Part shown: piece after piece, positions 34,089 to 42,554 of the stretch
How positions within the stretch are numbered: the first letter of the stretch is position 1
Layout of the letters: the number at the start of each line of letters is the position of its first letter
NCBI RefSeq assembly: GCF_000482325.1
Contig: NZ_AXVA01000012.1
Coordinates: 1 to 64,000 of the forward strand
DNA from: Bacillus sp. UNC438CL73TsuS30
GTDB taxonomy: Bacteria; Bacillota; Bacilli; Bacillales; Cytobacillaceae
Direction of reading: 5' to 3'
Length of the DNA: 64,000 bases
Position numbers and translations under genes: made by a program
The notes under the pieces: model-generated
The model's database searches: none
Seen by the model: the letters and a program-made list of their open reading frames with translations, nothing else
Told to the model about the DNA's origin: nothing

Positions 34089-34994
34089 ATGGAACTGAAA
34101 CAAATACAGTATTTTACTGAGGTTGTGAAACATGGAAGCTTCTCTAAGGCGGCAGAAAATCTCCATTTATCCCAACCGAATATCAGTAAAATTGTTAAAA
34201 ACTTAGAAGAAGAGTTAAATGCAAAATTATTAATCCGAACCACAAGAAAATTTGAGCTAACGGATACAGGGAAATTACTATATCAATGCGGGCAGCAAAT
34301 TGCCCAATCTGTACAGAATTTTTATCAGGAATTTGATGATATTACAAATAGTAAGATGGGCTATGTGAAAATGGGGATTTTCTCCACACTTGGAACGGAT
34401 GTCTTCTCTGAAATCATGTCTTTATTTCACAAAGAATATCCAGGTATCACCGTCCAATTTGTTGAGGATGGAGCGCTTAATTTGAAAAAAATGCTCATTC
34501 ATGGCGATATTGACTTGGTTGTGATGCCCATACCCATAGAAGAGGAATTTGAGTGCATTCCTTTTATGAGCGGTGATTTACGTCTTCTTGTTCATCAGAA
34601 CCATCGATTTTCAAGCTATGAGGCCGTTTCGTGGGAAGAACTAAGGAATGAAAGCTTTATCATTTTCCGAGAAGGGTTTAAAGTCCATGAATTAATTATC
34701 GAAGAATGTAAACGAGGCGGCTTTCAACCAAAGATTATTTGTGAAACCTCACAGATAAACTTCATTATGGACATGGTCGCTTTCAATCATGGGATCGCGA
34801 TCCTCCCCCAAAGGTATCAGAAAGAAATTGATAAAAGTGAAAGAGGGGTAAAAATCATTCCGCTAATGAATCCACAAGTAAAATGGCAAGTCGGAATTGC
34901 TTGGAAAAAAGGAAGTTATATTTCACATGCAACCAAAACGTGGCTCGAATTTCTTGGTAACACCCTAAAGGTTGTTAGTGGTGAGGTTCAATAA
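34089..34994 (+). CDS. LysR-family regulator, module 1
   Basis: The 301-residue regulator has the LysR HTH (QYFTEVVKHGSFSKAAENLH, LSQPNISKIVKNLEEEL) and a periplasmic-binding-like effector domain (from about residue 90, GYVKMGIFSTLGTDVFSEIM). It precedes and probably controls the CoA transferase operon. It is a clear paralogue of the LysR at 42555; both share the KLLIRTTRKFELTDTGKLL-type segment and similar effector domains, so they may answer related ligands. Confidence 0.92.
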   Translation: MELKQIQYFTEVVKHGSFSKAAENLHLSQPNISKIVKNLEEELNAKLLIRTTRKFELTDTGKLLYQCGQQIAQSVQNFYQEFDDITNSKMGYVKMGIFSTLGTDVFSEIMSLFHKEYPGITVQFVEDGALNLKKMLIHGDIDLVVMPIPIEEEFECIPFMSGDLRLLVHQNHRFSSYEAVSWEELRNESFIIFREGFKVHELIIEECKRGGFQPKIICETSQINFIMDMVAFNHGIAILPQRYQKEIDKSERGVKIIPLMNPQVKWQVGIAWKKGSYISHATKTWLEFLGNTLKVVSGEVQ

Positions 34995-35015
34995 GCTATA
35001 TAGTAGAGAGCAATT

Positions 35016-35056
35016 AAAGCTCAAATTGACAGATAGGGGTCAAGTTTGAGCTTTTT
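35016..35056 (+). terminator. Terminator after LysR 1
   Basis: AAAGCTCAAA and TTTGAGCTTTTT arms with an inner GAC/GTC pair. Confidence 0.8.
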
Positions 35057-35112
35057 GTTTTGCTACCAGATGAATCATGACACAATGCCCCTACTATTTA
35101 TTACTTATTTAT

Positions 35113-35150
35113 ATACTATATATAATTTTTATATATTTTACTTATAGTAT
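35113..35150. promoter_or_regulatory. Candidate LysR operator before the CoA transferase genes
   Basis: ATACTATA (35113-35120) and TATAGTAT (35143-35150) form an inverted repeat with a 22-base AT-rich centre, about 75-110 bases before the CoA transferase start. The centre resembles the shared element at 40799 and 42464. Confidence 0.5.
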
Positions 35151-35222
35151 TTGGCGGGATAAAATTTAAAAGAATAAATTAAATATTCAAAAGTTTATTA
35201 ATATTCAAAAGGAGGGTGTTCT

Positions 35223-35924
35223 ATGAAAAGTAAAAAGGTAATGAACTCTTTTATGGAAGCGATTTCAGATATTAAGGGCGGTTCCACTTTAATTGTTGGC
35301 GGTTTTGGACTTTCCGGCATTCCTGAGTGCTCCATTCAAGCTCTTAAAGAACAAGGAACTAAGAATTTGACGGTTGTCAGTAACAATTGCGGGGTCGATG
35401 AATGGGGTCTCGGTCTTTTGTTAGCAAACCACCAAATTAAGAAAATGATTTCTTCCTATGTAGGTGAAAATAAAATTTTTGAACAACAGTTTTTAAGTGG
35501 CGAATTGGAAGTGGAATTGACTCCACAAGGTACGCTTGCAGAGAGGATTCGTGCTGGCGGCGCAGGAATTCCTGGATTTTATACCGCTACTGGTGTAGGG
35601 ACGCCCATTGCGGAAGGCAAAGAAACGAAAGAATTCAATGGAAAAACCTATTTACTTGAACAAGGCATCGTCGGGGACTTTGCTCTCGTAAAAGCTTGGA
35701 AAGCTGATACTCTGGGCAATCTCGTCTACCGCAAAACATCCCGCAACTTCAATCCGCTGGCAGCGATGGCGGGGAAAATTACCATTGCCGAAGTGGAAGA
35801 AATTGTGGAGCCGGGTGAACTCGATCCGGATGAAATACATACGCCGGGTATTTATGTGCAACGCTTGCTGCTTGGAACGAATTATCAAAAACGAATTGAA
35901 CGTCGTACGGTTGTACAAGCTTAA
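35223..35924 (+). CDS. 3-oxoacid CoA-transferase subunit A
   Basis: The alpha subunit of a family I CoA transferase, which moves CoA between acids such as acetoacetate and succinate. The 233 residues show [20 protein letters not shown], the [11 protein letters not shown] segment, and [20 protein letters not shown]. It pairs with subunit B 27 bases downstream. AAAAGGAGGG precedes ATG. In this cluster it likely activates the acetoacetate released by the cleavage enzyme to acetoacetyl-CoA. Confidence 0.93.
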   Translation: MKSKKVMNSFMEAISDIKGGSTLIVGGFGLSGIPECSIQALKEQGTKNLTVVSNNCGVDEWGLGLLLANHQIKKMISSYVGENKIFEQQFLSGELEVELTPQGTLAERIRAGGAGIPGFYTATGVGTPIAEGKETKEFNGKTYLLEQGIVGDFALVKAWKADTLGNLVYRKTSRNFNPLAAMAGKITIAEVEEIVEPGELDPDEIHTPGIYVQRLLLGTNYQKRIERRTVVQA

Positions 35925-35951
35925 TTTTTTACTAGAATGGGGGGCTAAAAT

Positions 35952-36605
35952 GTGAACGATCTTCGTCTTAAAATCGTAAAAAGAGCTGTGAAGGAAATTG
36001 AGGATGGCATGAATGTAAATCTTGGTATTGGCATGCCAACTATTGTAGCCAATGAAATTCCGGCTGATTTCAATGTCTTGCTTCAATCGGAAAATGGCCT
36101 GCTTGGTATCGGACCGTATCCGTTAGCCGGTACGGAAGATGCCGATTTAATCAATGCTGGAAAAGAAACCGTTACGACAGTTCCGGGGTCTTCCTTTTTT
36201 GACAGTGCTGAGTCGTTTGCCATGATTCGCGGCGGTCATATTGATTTGGCGATTCTTGGCGGCATGGAAGTGTCTGAAAATGGAGACTTGGCGAACTGGA
36301 TGATTCCTGGAAAAGTGGTTAAAGGCATGGGCGGTGCGATGGACCTTGTGAATGGGGCGAAACGGGTTGTCGTCATTATGGAGCACGTGAATAAGCACGG
36401 GGAATCGAAAATCAAAAGAGAATGTTCCCTGCCTCTTACTGGCCAGCAGGTGGTCCATCGATTAATTACAGATTTAGCCATTTTTGATTTTACTCTGAAT
36501 GGAATGGTTCTTGTCGAAACCCAAGAAGGAGTAACCGTTGAAGAAGTAAAAGAAAAAACAGAGGCACAGTTTACGGTAGCAGTTGAGCTTGCGGTAAAAT
36601 GTTAA
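35952..36605 (+). CDS. 3-oxoacid CoA-transferase subunit B
   Basis: The beta subunit of 217 residues carries the catalytic glutamate in LLQSENGLLGIGPYPL and the LGGMEVSENGDLANWMIPGK region typical of ScoB/AtoA proteins. It forms a heteromer with subunit A. The start is GTG with GGGGG upstream at short spacing. A small hairpin (CAGAGATATCC GGATCTCTG) lies after the stop at 36613-36632 but without a T run, so transcription may continue to the transporter. Confidence 0.92.
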   Translation: MNDLRLKIVKRAVKEIEDGMNVNLGIGMPTIVANEIPADFNVLLQSENGLLGIGPYPLAGTEDADLINAGKETVTTVPGSSFFDSAESFAMIRGGHIDLAILGGMEVSENGDLANWMIPGKVVKGMGGAMDLVNGAKRVVVIMEHVNKHGESKIKRECSLPLTGQQVVHRLITDLAIFDFTLNGMVLVETQEGVTVEEVKEKTEAQFTVAVELAVKC

Positions 36606-36725
36606 GCTCATGCAGAGATATCCGGATCTCTGTGATTGATTTTTGGGATATATCGTATTTCCATTATTAGCAATTAGGAAGTAAATAGTCAAAAGAAATT
36701 TCCAAAGGGGAGAAAACTTCACAAA

Positions 36726-38024
36726 ATGAATTCCATTGAAAGTACAACTATCAAAAAAACAATGAAACGGATATTACCTTTTACTCTTTTATGTTATGTA
36801 ATTGCTTATTTAGACCGCGTAAATATGAGTTTTGCTGCTTTAGAAATGAATGCGGATTTGGGGTTATCCGCTGAAGCTTTTGGTTTATTGTCGGGGATTT
36901 TCTTTATTGGCTATTTTTTATTCGAAATACCAAGCAATCTCATCATGCACAAAGTGGGCGCTAAACTTTGGATTAGCCGAATCATGATTACATGGGGCAT
37001 CATCACAATATTAACGGGATTTGTACACTCAGCCACCCATTTGTATATTGCCCGTTTCTTACTAGGGGTTGCAGAAGCAGGTTTTTTTCCAGGAATTATT
37101 TTATATTTTACGTATTGGTTCCGAGGTAATGAAAGAGGGCGTGTATCCTCGTTACTCGTTATGGCGATGCCGATTGGTACCATTATAGGGGCACCATTAT
37201 CCACCTGGATTATGGATAACATTTCCTGGAGTGGAATGGCAGGTTGGAGATGGATGTTTATTATTGAAGGCAGCTTGGCCGTAATTTTCGGGATTGTCAC
37301 ACTGTTTTATTTAAAGAATCGTCCGAAAGATGCTAAGTGGCTAACTGAGGAAGAAAAAAATTGGCTGGAAAATGAACTGGATCGAGAAAGACAACAAAGT
37401 CTTTTGGTAAATAAATCTTCGAAATTGGAGATGTTTAAAGATTCGAAGGTATGGAAATTAGCTTTTATCTATTTTGCAAATTATACAGCCATGTATGGTC
37501 TTGGTTTTTGGTTTCCGAGCATTATTAAATCATTTGCTGCCACATCAAGTAATATTGAAATTGGTTGGTTGACCATTATACCGGCCTTGATAGGGATTCC
37601 CTCCATGCTCCTTTTTGGATGGAGTTCAGATAAAAGAAATGAGCATAAGAAACATTTGATTGCCAGTTTCCTTATTGCGGCAGTCGGTTTTATTCTATGC
37701 GGTTTTACCAATAGTGCAATGATCATGATTATATTGATTGCTTTTTCAGCCATTGGGCTTTATGGATTTGTAGGTTCATTTTTCTCCTTTATGACCCTGT
37801 TTTTTACAGAATCTACTGCACCCGCAGGTATTGCAACTGTTAATGCATTCGCAAGTTTAGGCGGTTTTATCGGTCCAATGATTTTTGGTCAGTTAGCAAT
37901 TTCCCACGGGATGTTCTTGATCGGTATATTAGCGATTCTTGCCTGTGTAGTTGTCCTTTCGCTGAGACAAAAAGGAGAAAGTGTTATAAGCAGACAAGAA
38001 GAAAATGTTATTAATCCTTCATAG
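36726..38024 (+). CDS. MFS transporter, anion:cation symporter (ACS) type
   Basis: The 432-residue twelve-helix product has ACS-family marks: CYVIAYLDRVNMSFAALEMN in helix 1, GYFLFEIPSNLIMHKVGAK, RFLLGVAEAGFFPGIILYFT and WFRGNERGRVSSLL. Relatives import organic acids such as tartrate, glucarate or hydroxyphenylacetate. The ribosome site (AAAGGGGAG) is somewhat far from the ATG. Its place between the CoA transferase and thioesterase genes suggests uptake of the pathway's acid substrate. Confidence 0.88.
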   Translation: MNSIESTTIKKTMKRILPFTLLCYVIAYLDRVNMSFAALEMNADLGLSAEAFGLLSGIFFIGYFLFEIPSNLIMHKVGAKLWISRIMITWGIITILTGFVHSATHLYIARFLLGVAEAGFFPGIILYFTYWFRGNERGRVSSLLVMAMPIGTIIGAPLSTWIMDNISWSGMAGWRWMFIIEGSLAVIFGIVTLFYLKNRPKDAKWLTEEEKNWLENELDRERQQSLLVNKSSKLEMFKDSKVWKLAFIYFANYTAMYGLGFWFPSIIKSFAATSSNIEIGWLTIIPALIGIPSMLLFGWSSDKRNEHKKHLIASFLIAAVGFILCGFTNSAMIMIILIAFSAIGLYGFVGSFFSFMTLFFTESTAPAGIATVNAFASLGGFIGPMIFGQLAISHGMFLIGILAILACVVVLSLRQKGESVISRQEENVINPS

Positions 38025-38085
38025 TCAGGGAAAACGATTGAGAAATGATTAAGATGAATGATGAAACGAAAGCAGGCGGAAAAGA

Positions 38086-38481
38086 ATGAAGAATGAATAT
38101 AAACTAAAGGTTCGTTGGGGAGATACGGATGCAGCAGGGATTGTGTTCTATCCTAATTTTTATAAGTGGATGGATGAAGCAACTCACGAATATTTTGCAG
38201 AAATTGGCTTTCCTATTTCCAGTCTAATAAAGGACAAACAAATGAATATTCCTTTATTAGAAACACATTGTCAGTTTAAATCCCCATTATTTTATGAAGA
38301 TGAAATTTGTATAACCACAACAGTAGAACTGGTTAAGAAGAAAGTTTTTAAAGCTACTCATCTGTTCACAAGAGGGGAACAACCAATTGCAGAAGGATAT
38401 GAACTGCGAGCATGGACAAGTTTTGAAAACGGATTAAAAGCAATCGAAATTCCAGACGAAATCAAGCAAAAGATGATATGA
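38086..38481 (+). CDS. Hotdog-fold acyl-CoA thioesterase (4HBT type)
   Basis: This 131-residue thioesterase hydrolyses an acyl-CoA to free acid and CoA. The 4-hydroxybenzoyl-CoA thioesterase motif with the catalytic aspartate is present (RWGDTDAAGIVFYPNFYKWM) and the remainder has the expected strands. It probably releases the acid from the acyl-CoA made by the downstream cleavage enzyme, as the betainyl-CoA thioesterase does in carnitine breakdown. GGCGG lies before ATG. Confidence 0.88.
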   Translation: MKNEYKLKVRWGDTDAAGIVFYPNFYKWMDEATHEYFAEIGFPISSLIKDKQMNIPLLETHCQFKSPLFYEDEICITTTVELVKKKVFKATHLFTRGEQPIAEGYELRAWTSFENGLKAIEIPDEIKQKMI

Positions 38482-38490
38482 AATTAGTGA

Positions 38491-38524
38491 GATCTGGCTG
38501 TCGATTGGATTAGACAGCCAGATC
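38491..38524 (+). terminator. Hairpin between thioesterase and BKACE 1
   Basis: GATCTGGCTGTC and GACAGCCAGATC pair perfectly over 12 bases, without a clear T run; it may stabilise or partly stop the transcript. Confidence 0.5.
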
Positions 38525-38634
38525 CACTAAATGATAAATAATTTAAATGCTTAAACGAGATTAATAGTCTATTAACTTTTTATGTGAATTTTTATCAAAA
38601 GACCACTAAAATCATAAGAAGGCGGGATCCAATG

Positions 38635-39471
38635 ATGGAAAAATTAATTATTACAGTTGCAACAACAGGGGATTTTGCGACAAAGGAGCATACTCCTTAT
38701 TTACCGACTACTCCACAAGAAATTGCCGATTCTATCTATGGATCATGGCAAGCAGGTGCAGCGATTGCTCATATCCATGTCCGGGATGACGAAGGAATAC
38801 CGACTTTAGACGCAGAGAAGTATCGTGAGGTAAGAAGACTGCTTGAAGAGAAAAATTGTGATATCATTATTAACTTTACGACGGCTGGAGGAGAACTGAG
38901 CGACGTTACGAAAAGGTTCCCAATTTGTGAATTACAGCCGGAACTTGCATCCTTTGATGCGGGATCCTTTAATATCGGACCGAATGTATTTATTCATTCA
39001 CAAGGAATGCTTGAACAATTGGCGGAAAAGATGCTGGAAACAGGTGTGAAACCGGAGCTTGAAGTGTTTGATGTCGGGATGATTCATAATGCGTTACGCG
39101 TGGCGAAAAAAGGATTGATCAAAGAGCCTTTCTTTTTCCAATTTGTACTAGGGGCACAAGGCGGCATCCCTGCAACACCAGAAAATCTCATGTTTATGAA
39201 AAATAGTATTCCGGAAGGGGCGTACTGGTCAGCGATTGGCGCGAGTAAGGATCAATTAATGATTAACACGATGACTATTTTGCTTGGTGGTCATGTTCGT
39301 GTCGGAATGGAGGATGCGGTTTATTTCCGTAAGGGAGAACTGGCAAAAAGTAATGCTCAATTTGTTGAGAGAATCGTAGAATTAGCCAAGACTCTAGGTA
39401 GGGAAGTTGCTACTCCTAATGAAGCAAGGGAGATTCTAGGTTTAAAAGTAAAAAGTGTCGCTTGCAGATAA
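38635..39471 (+). CDS. Beta-keto acid cleavage enzyme (BKACE), copy 1
   Basis: BKACE enzymes split a beta-keto acid with acetyl-CoA to give acetoacetate and a new acyl-CoA. The TIM-barrel protein has the zinc-binding pair in AAIAHIHVRDD, the TTAGGEL segment, and GGHVRVGMEDAVYF with the catalytic glutamate region. I take ATG 38635 (MEKLIITV), giving 278 residues, equal to the second copy; AAGGCGGG is eight bases upstream. It differs from copy 2 at roughly 18 positions by eye, mostly at the C-terminus. Substrate unknown. Confidence 0.92.
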   Translation: MEKLIITVATTGDFATKEHTPYLPTTPQEIADSIYGSWQAGAAIAHIHVRDDEGIPTLDAEKYREVRRLLEEKNCDIIINFTTAGGELSDVTKRFPICELQPELASFDAGSFNIGPNVFIHSQGMLEQLAEKMLETGVKPELEVFDVGMIHNALRVAKKGLIKEPFFFQFVLGAQGGIPATPENLMFMKNSIPEGAYWSAIGASKDQLMINTMTILLGGHVRVGMEDAVYFRKGELAKSNAQFVERIVELAKTLGREVATPNEAREILGLKVKSVACR

Positions 39472-39487
39472 ATATGAATGAATAAAA

Positions 39488-39520
39488 AAGGGAGGACTGT
39501 AAATTCCAGTACTCCCTTAA
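39488..39520. terminator. Bidirectional terminator
   Basis: AAGGGAG and CTCCCTT arms with ACTG/CAGT inner pairing, between convergent genes. Confidence 0.75.
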
Positions 39521-39533
39521 AATCAGTATGATC

Positions 39534-40289
39534 TTACTCTCCGCCCGTAACGCCAAGGGCTTCACCCGTGATGGCTGCTGCACCGTCTGATGCTAAGAAT
39601 AAGGCTGTAGCGGCAATTTCAGATGGTTCAAGTAATCGCTTCATCCATTGCGCTCCTAAGATGTGATGATTTAATGCTTCTTCTATCGTTGTTCCATCTT
39701 GTTCTGCAAGTTTTGGTAATTGCTTTTCGATTAAGGCTGTACGAGTTGGTCCAGGTAAAATTGAATTCGCCGTTATGCCATATTGTGCGTTTTCCATCGC
39801 TACGACGTTTGTAAACCCAATTTGACCGTATTTCGCTGCAACATAAGCGGATTTATACGCATCAGGCCTTCTGCCGTGTCCAGAAGAAATCGTAATGATC
39901 CGGCCTTTTCTTTGTTTCTTCATAGCAGGAAGCACATGTTTCGTTGTTAAGAATGTACCTTTTAGAATGACATCAACAACCAAGTCCCATTTTTCTTCCT
40001 GGAAATCTTCAACAGGAGAAATAAACTGAACTCCTGCATTGTTGATGAGGACATCCACCGTTCCACGTTCCGCGATGACTTTTTCAACTGCGGATTGTAC
40101 ACTTTCTTCGTTTGCGACATTTACTTGATAGCCTTTTGCATTTCCTAATGTTTCAGCGGCGCTTTTTGCGGCATCTTCATTTAAATCAAAGATGGCCACA
40201 AAGTCACCATTGTTTTTAAATTCCTCTGCAATAGCGTAGCCAATTCCTTGAGCTGCGCCGGTTACAATCACGGTACGTTCTTGTGACAT
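39534..40289 (-). CDS. Short-chain dehydrogenase, 3-hydroxybutyrate dehydrogenase type
   Basis: The 251-residue SDR has the NAD site TGAAQGIGYAIAEEF, the NNAG motif (LINNAGVQF), a catalytic serine in ITISSGHGR and the YVAAKYG motif. The overall pattern fits 3-hydroxybutyrate dehydrogenases, which interconvert 3-hydroxybutyrate and acetoacetate, but a different beta-hydroxy acid is possible. It is transcribed with the lipocalin-like gene, on the strand opposite to the cleavage enzyme. It could feed beta-keto acid into the pathway or reduce the acetoacetate formed. Confidence 0.85.
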   Translation of the reverse strand: MSQERTVIVTGAAQGIGYAIAEEFKNNGDFVAIFDLNEDAAKSAAETLGNAKGYQVNVANEESVQSAVEKVIAERGTVDVLINNAGVQFISPVEDFQEEKWDLVVDVILKGTFLTTKHVLPAMKKQRKGRIITISSGHGRRPDAYKSAYVAAKYGQIGFTNVVAMENAQYGITANSILPGPTRTALIEKQLPKLAEQDGTTIEEALNHHILGAQWMKRLLEPSEIAATALFLASDGAAAITGEALGVTGGE

Positions 40290-40315
40290 AAGTAGACCTC
40301 CTATAGTTTATTGAG

Positions 40316-40750
40316 TTAGATATCTTTTTTAACACGTTTCCATGTAAGTTTATCTTCTGGTTTAAGTCCGTTAAATATAACAACCGTGTCATCGTTTAAT
40401 TTGGCGATTCGAGGCTGTGATTGACCAAGCCATGTTGGATTCATGCTTACGTCCATATGATGGGTTAATTCTTGCTTTTCTTCATCCACTTCAAAATGAC
40501 CTGAATAAGCAAGATAACCATGCGCTGCTTCTGCCATTTCTTCTTTTGTACCCGTATGCAGATCACCAGATTTATAAGCAGAGCGGCCTGGAGCCATGAT
40601 TTGTGCAGACATATAGCCATCCGGGTTATACATGATAAATCCTTTTGCGTCTTTTCCTAAAGGATATATGACCTTTCCGCTTCTATCTGTTGTTTGGTAA
40701 GATACTAACGACCATGTACCAATCACTTTTTCACGAAATGTTTTTGCCAT
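40316..40750 (-). CDS. Lipocalin-like domain protein
   Basis: The 144-residue product has the Lipocalin_5 pattern: VIGTWSLVSYQTTDRSGKVI, the GFIMYNPDGYMSAQIM segment, and the HHMDVSMNPTWLGQSQPRI stretch. This fold binds small hydrophobic molecules; there is no signal peptide, so it acts in the cytoplasm. It lies 26 bases upstream of the dehydrogenase in one operon. The ligand may be the pathway's substrate, by inference from location. Confidence 0.82.
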   Translation of the reverse strand: MAKTFREKVIGTWSLVSYQTTDRSGKVIYPLGKDAKGFIMYNPDGYMSAQIMAPGRSAYKSGDLHTGTKEEMAEAAHGYLAYSGHFEVDEEKQELTHHMDVSMNPTWLGQSQPRIAKLNDDTVVIFNGLKPEDKLTWKRVKKDI

Positions 40751-40798
40751 TTACATCCACCTTCTTAATATGTTTCTTTCTAACTGATTACATAAATT

Positions 40799-40834
40799 AT
40801 TATAGTTGTTATACATATATAATAAAAATACATA
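40799..40834. promoter_or_regulatory. Shared promoter element, copy 1
   Basis: ATTATAG, two bases, GTTATACA, two bases, then TATAATAAAAATACATA. It matches 32 of 36 positions with 42464-42499. Lies 49 bases upstream of the lipocalin start on the other strand. Candidate LysR binding site. The rest of 40835-40968 is AT-rich and non-coding. Confidence 0.6.
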
Positions 40835-40969
40835 ATATCAATAAGATATATTCGTTAAACCTATATATTAGGCGAGATTTTTTGTAAAATTTCTTTTGTT
40901 CATAGTTTCACAATATGTTATCATGTAAATAAATCTTGTGATTATATTCACAATCCTTCTATAAAAAAA

Positions 40970-40990
40970 TCTGGTGAAAAATTCACCAGA
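40970..40990 (-). terminator. Terminator of the GntP gene
   Basis: TCTGGTGAA and TTCACCAGA arms followed by TTTTTTTAT on the minus strand. Confidence 0.8.
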
Positions 40991-40996
40991 CTTCCA

Positions 40997-42316
40997 TTAA
41001 TAAATAAGGATGGCTGCGATTAATACTGCGATTAAGGCGAAGAGATTGGCACCGGTCATGGCGATAAATTGATATTTAAAGCCATTTTTATGATTAAGTC
41101 CTGTTAGGGCAAAAAACGTTAATACAACGCCACTATGCGGCATGACGGTAAAAACAGCCGATGCCACAGCTGCTACCCTGTGGATGACTTCAGGATCAAT
41201 TCCCATCGCTAAATAATTTTTAGCGAAGGCCCCCAATACAATCCCCAAGGATCCTGAAGCAGAACCGGTTATGGCTCCAAAAGCTGCAGAAGCAATGGAT
41301 AAACTGATGAGTGGATTACCTGGGATACCTAATATAAAGTCAGAAATATATTTAAATCCCGGTGCCAATGTGATGACAACACCAAAAGCAACCGTTGAAG
41401 AAGTTAAAAAGACAGGCATGATAGAACTGCTAGCACCTTCATTGATGACCATTTTTTGACTCGGAATATATTTGTTAAAGAAAAGCGCTGAGACAATAAT
41501 AGAGACTGCTAATGCAATTAAGATAATATTCGGTATTTTTAATGCACTGCCAACAATAATAATGACAATGAGAAGTACAATTGGCAGGATACTTATGAAA
41601 AATGAAGGCACCTCTTTTTTTAATTCATCTTTCGTCTCACTTACTTCAAAATCAGAAAATTTTTCTCCTCTTGCAATACTTTTCTTTAACATAGATTTCA
41701 TATACCAAAGACCGAAGGCAATGGCAACGACTGTACCAATTACTCCTAGAAGTGGTGCAGCGGTAAGCGTTGTCCCAAGATAGGCTGTTGGAACAACATT
41801 TTGAATGGAAGGTGTTCCAGGCAGCATCGTCATGGTAAACGTACCTAAACCTAGCATGATTGGGATGGAAATTAAGTTCCAGGCGATATTTAATTGTTTA
41901 AATAATGGTTTTGCAAGCGGAACGAGTACAAACACAACGACAAATAAACTAAGACCGCCATACGTTAGAACGGCCGTGATAACGAAAAGCGCTACTAAGA
42001 TTGGAAATGGCTTATCTGTACCTGTTTTTCCTAAAATCTTTTGCGCGATAGATTGAGCAGCCCCGCTCACATCGATATATTTGGCGAAAATGGCTCCTAA
42101 CAAAAATACAGCGAAGAAATTGATAATAAATCCTGCAAGACCCGTCATATAAGAATGCTTTGCTCCTATGATGTACGGGAAAAAGTCCATTTGGTTCGTT
42201 ACAATTACGATGATGGAAGCAATCGGAGCAACCATCAAAATATTATAGCCCTTCATTGCGGCATATATGATCACGACAATCGCGAGCACTATTCCCACGA
42301 CTTGAATGATTTCCAT
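40997..42316 (-). CDS. GntP-family carboxylate permease
   Basis: A membrane permease of 439 residues with about twelve to fourteen hydrophobic helices, including NFFAVFLLGAIFAKYIDVSG, MLPGTPSIQNVVPTAYLGTT and the late FGAITGSASGSLGIVLGAFA. GntP-family members import gluconate, other sugar acids, and in some cases hydroxybutyrate-like acids. Here, in a cluster handling beta-keto and beta-hydroxy acids, a short hydroxy acid is a plausible cargo, by inference. It is divergent from LysR 2 and carries the shared promoter element upstream. Confidence 0.88.
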   Translation of the reverse strand: MEIIQVVGIVLAIVVIIYAAMKGYNILMVAPIASIIVIVTNQMDFFPYIIGAKHSYMTGLAGFIINFFAVFLLGAIFAKYIDVSGAAQSIAQKILGKTGTDKPFPILVALFVITAVLTYGGLSLFVVVFVLVPLAKPLFKQLNIAWNLISIPIMLGLGTFTMTMLPGTPSIQNVVPTAYLGTTLTAAPLLGVIGTVVAIAFGLWYMKSMLKKSIARGEKFSDFEVSETKDELKKEVPSFFISILPIVLLIVIIIVGSALKIPNIILIALAVSIIVSALFFNKYIPSQKMVINEGASSSIMPVFLTSSTVAFGVVITLAPGFKYISDFILGIPGNPLISLSIASAAFGAITGSASGSLGIVLGAFAKNYLAMGIDPEVIHRVAAVASAVFTVMPHSGVVLTFFALTGLNHKNGFKYQFIAMTGANLFALIAVLIAAILIY

Positions 42317-42463
42317 TTTAAATCCCCCCTAATGATTCGTACCTGCTTCCAGGACTTTTTTTTGGTCATGTATTGGTTCATCCTGAAGCAAAACATTGCT
42401 AAGCAGACCAGAAATGTTAAGAAAACGTTTTATTATTTGATTCCATTTTTCGATCATTTCAAT

Positions 42464-42499
42464 ATTATAGAAGTTATACAATTATAATAAAAATACATA
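42464..42499. promoter_or_regulatory. Shared promoter element, copy 2
   Basis: Same element as at 40799 with four differences. It lies in the divergent region between gntP and LysR 2, 148 bases before gntP and about 56 before LysR 2, the usual place for a LysR self-control site. Confidence 0.6.
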
Positions 42500-42554
42500 T
42501 GTTGAATAACATCTATTTGTATATCCTATAAATGAAGATGAGGGAGGGGGAAGG

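Noticed and set aside
35223..39471. Module 1 read as a carnitine degradation operon
   Set aside because: CoA-transferase, BKACE and thioesterase fit, but there is no L-carnitine dehydrogenase of the 3-hydroxyacyl-CoA dehydrogenase type and no betaine/carnitine transporter; the carboxylase would be unexplained.
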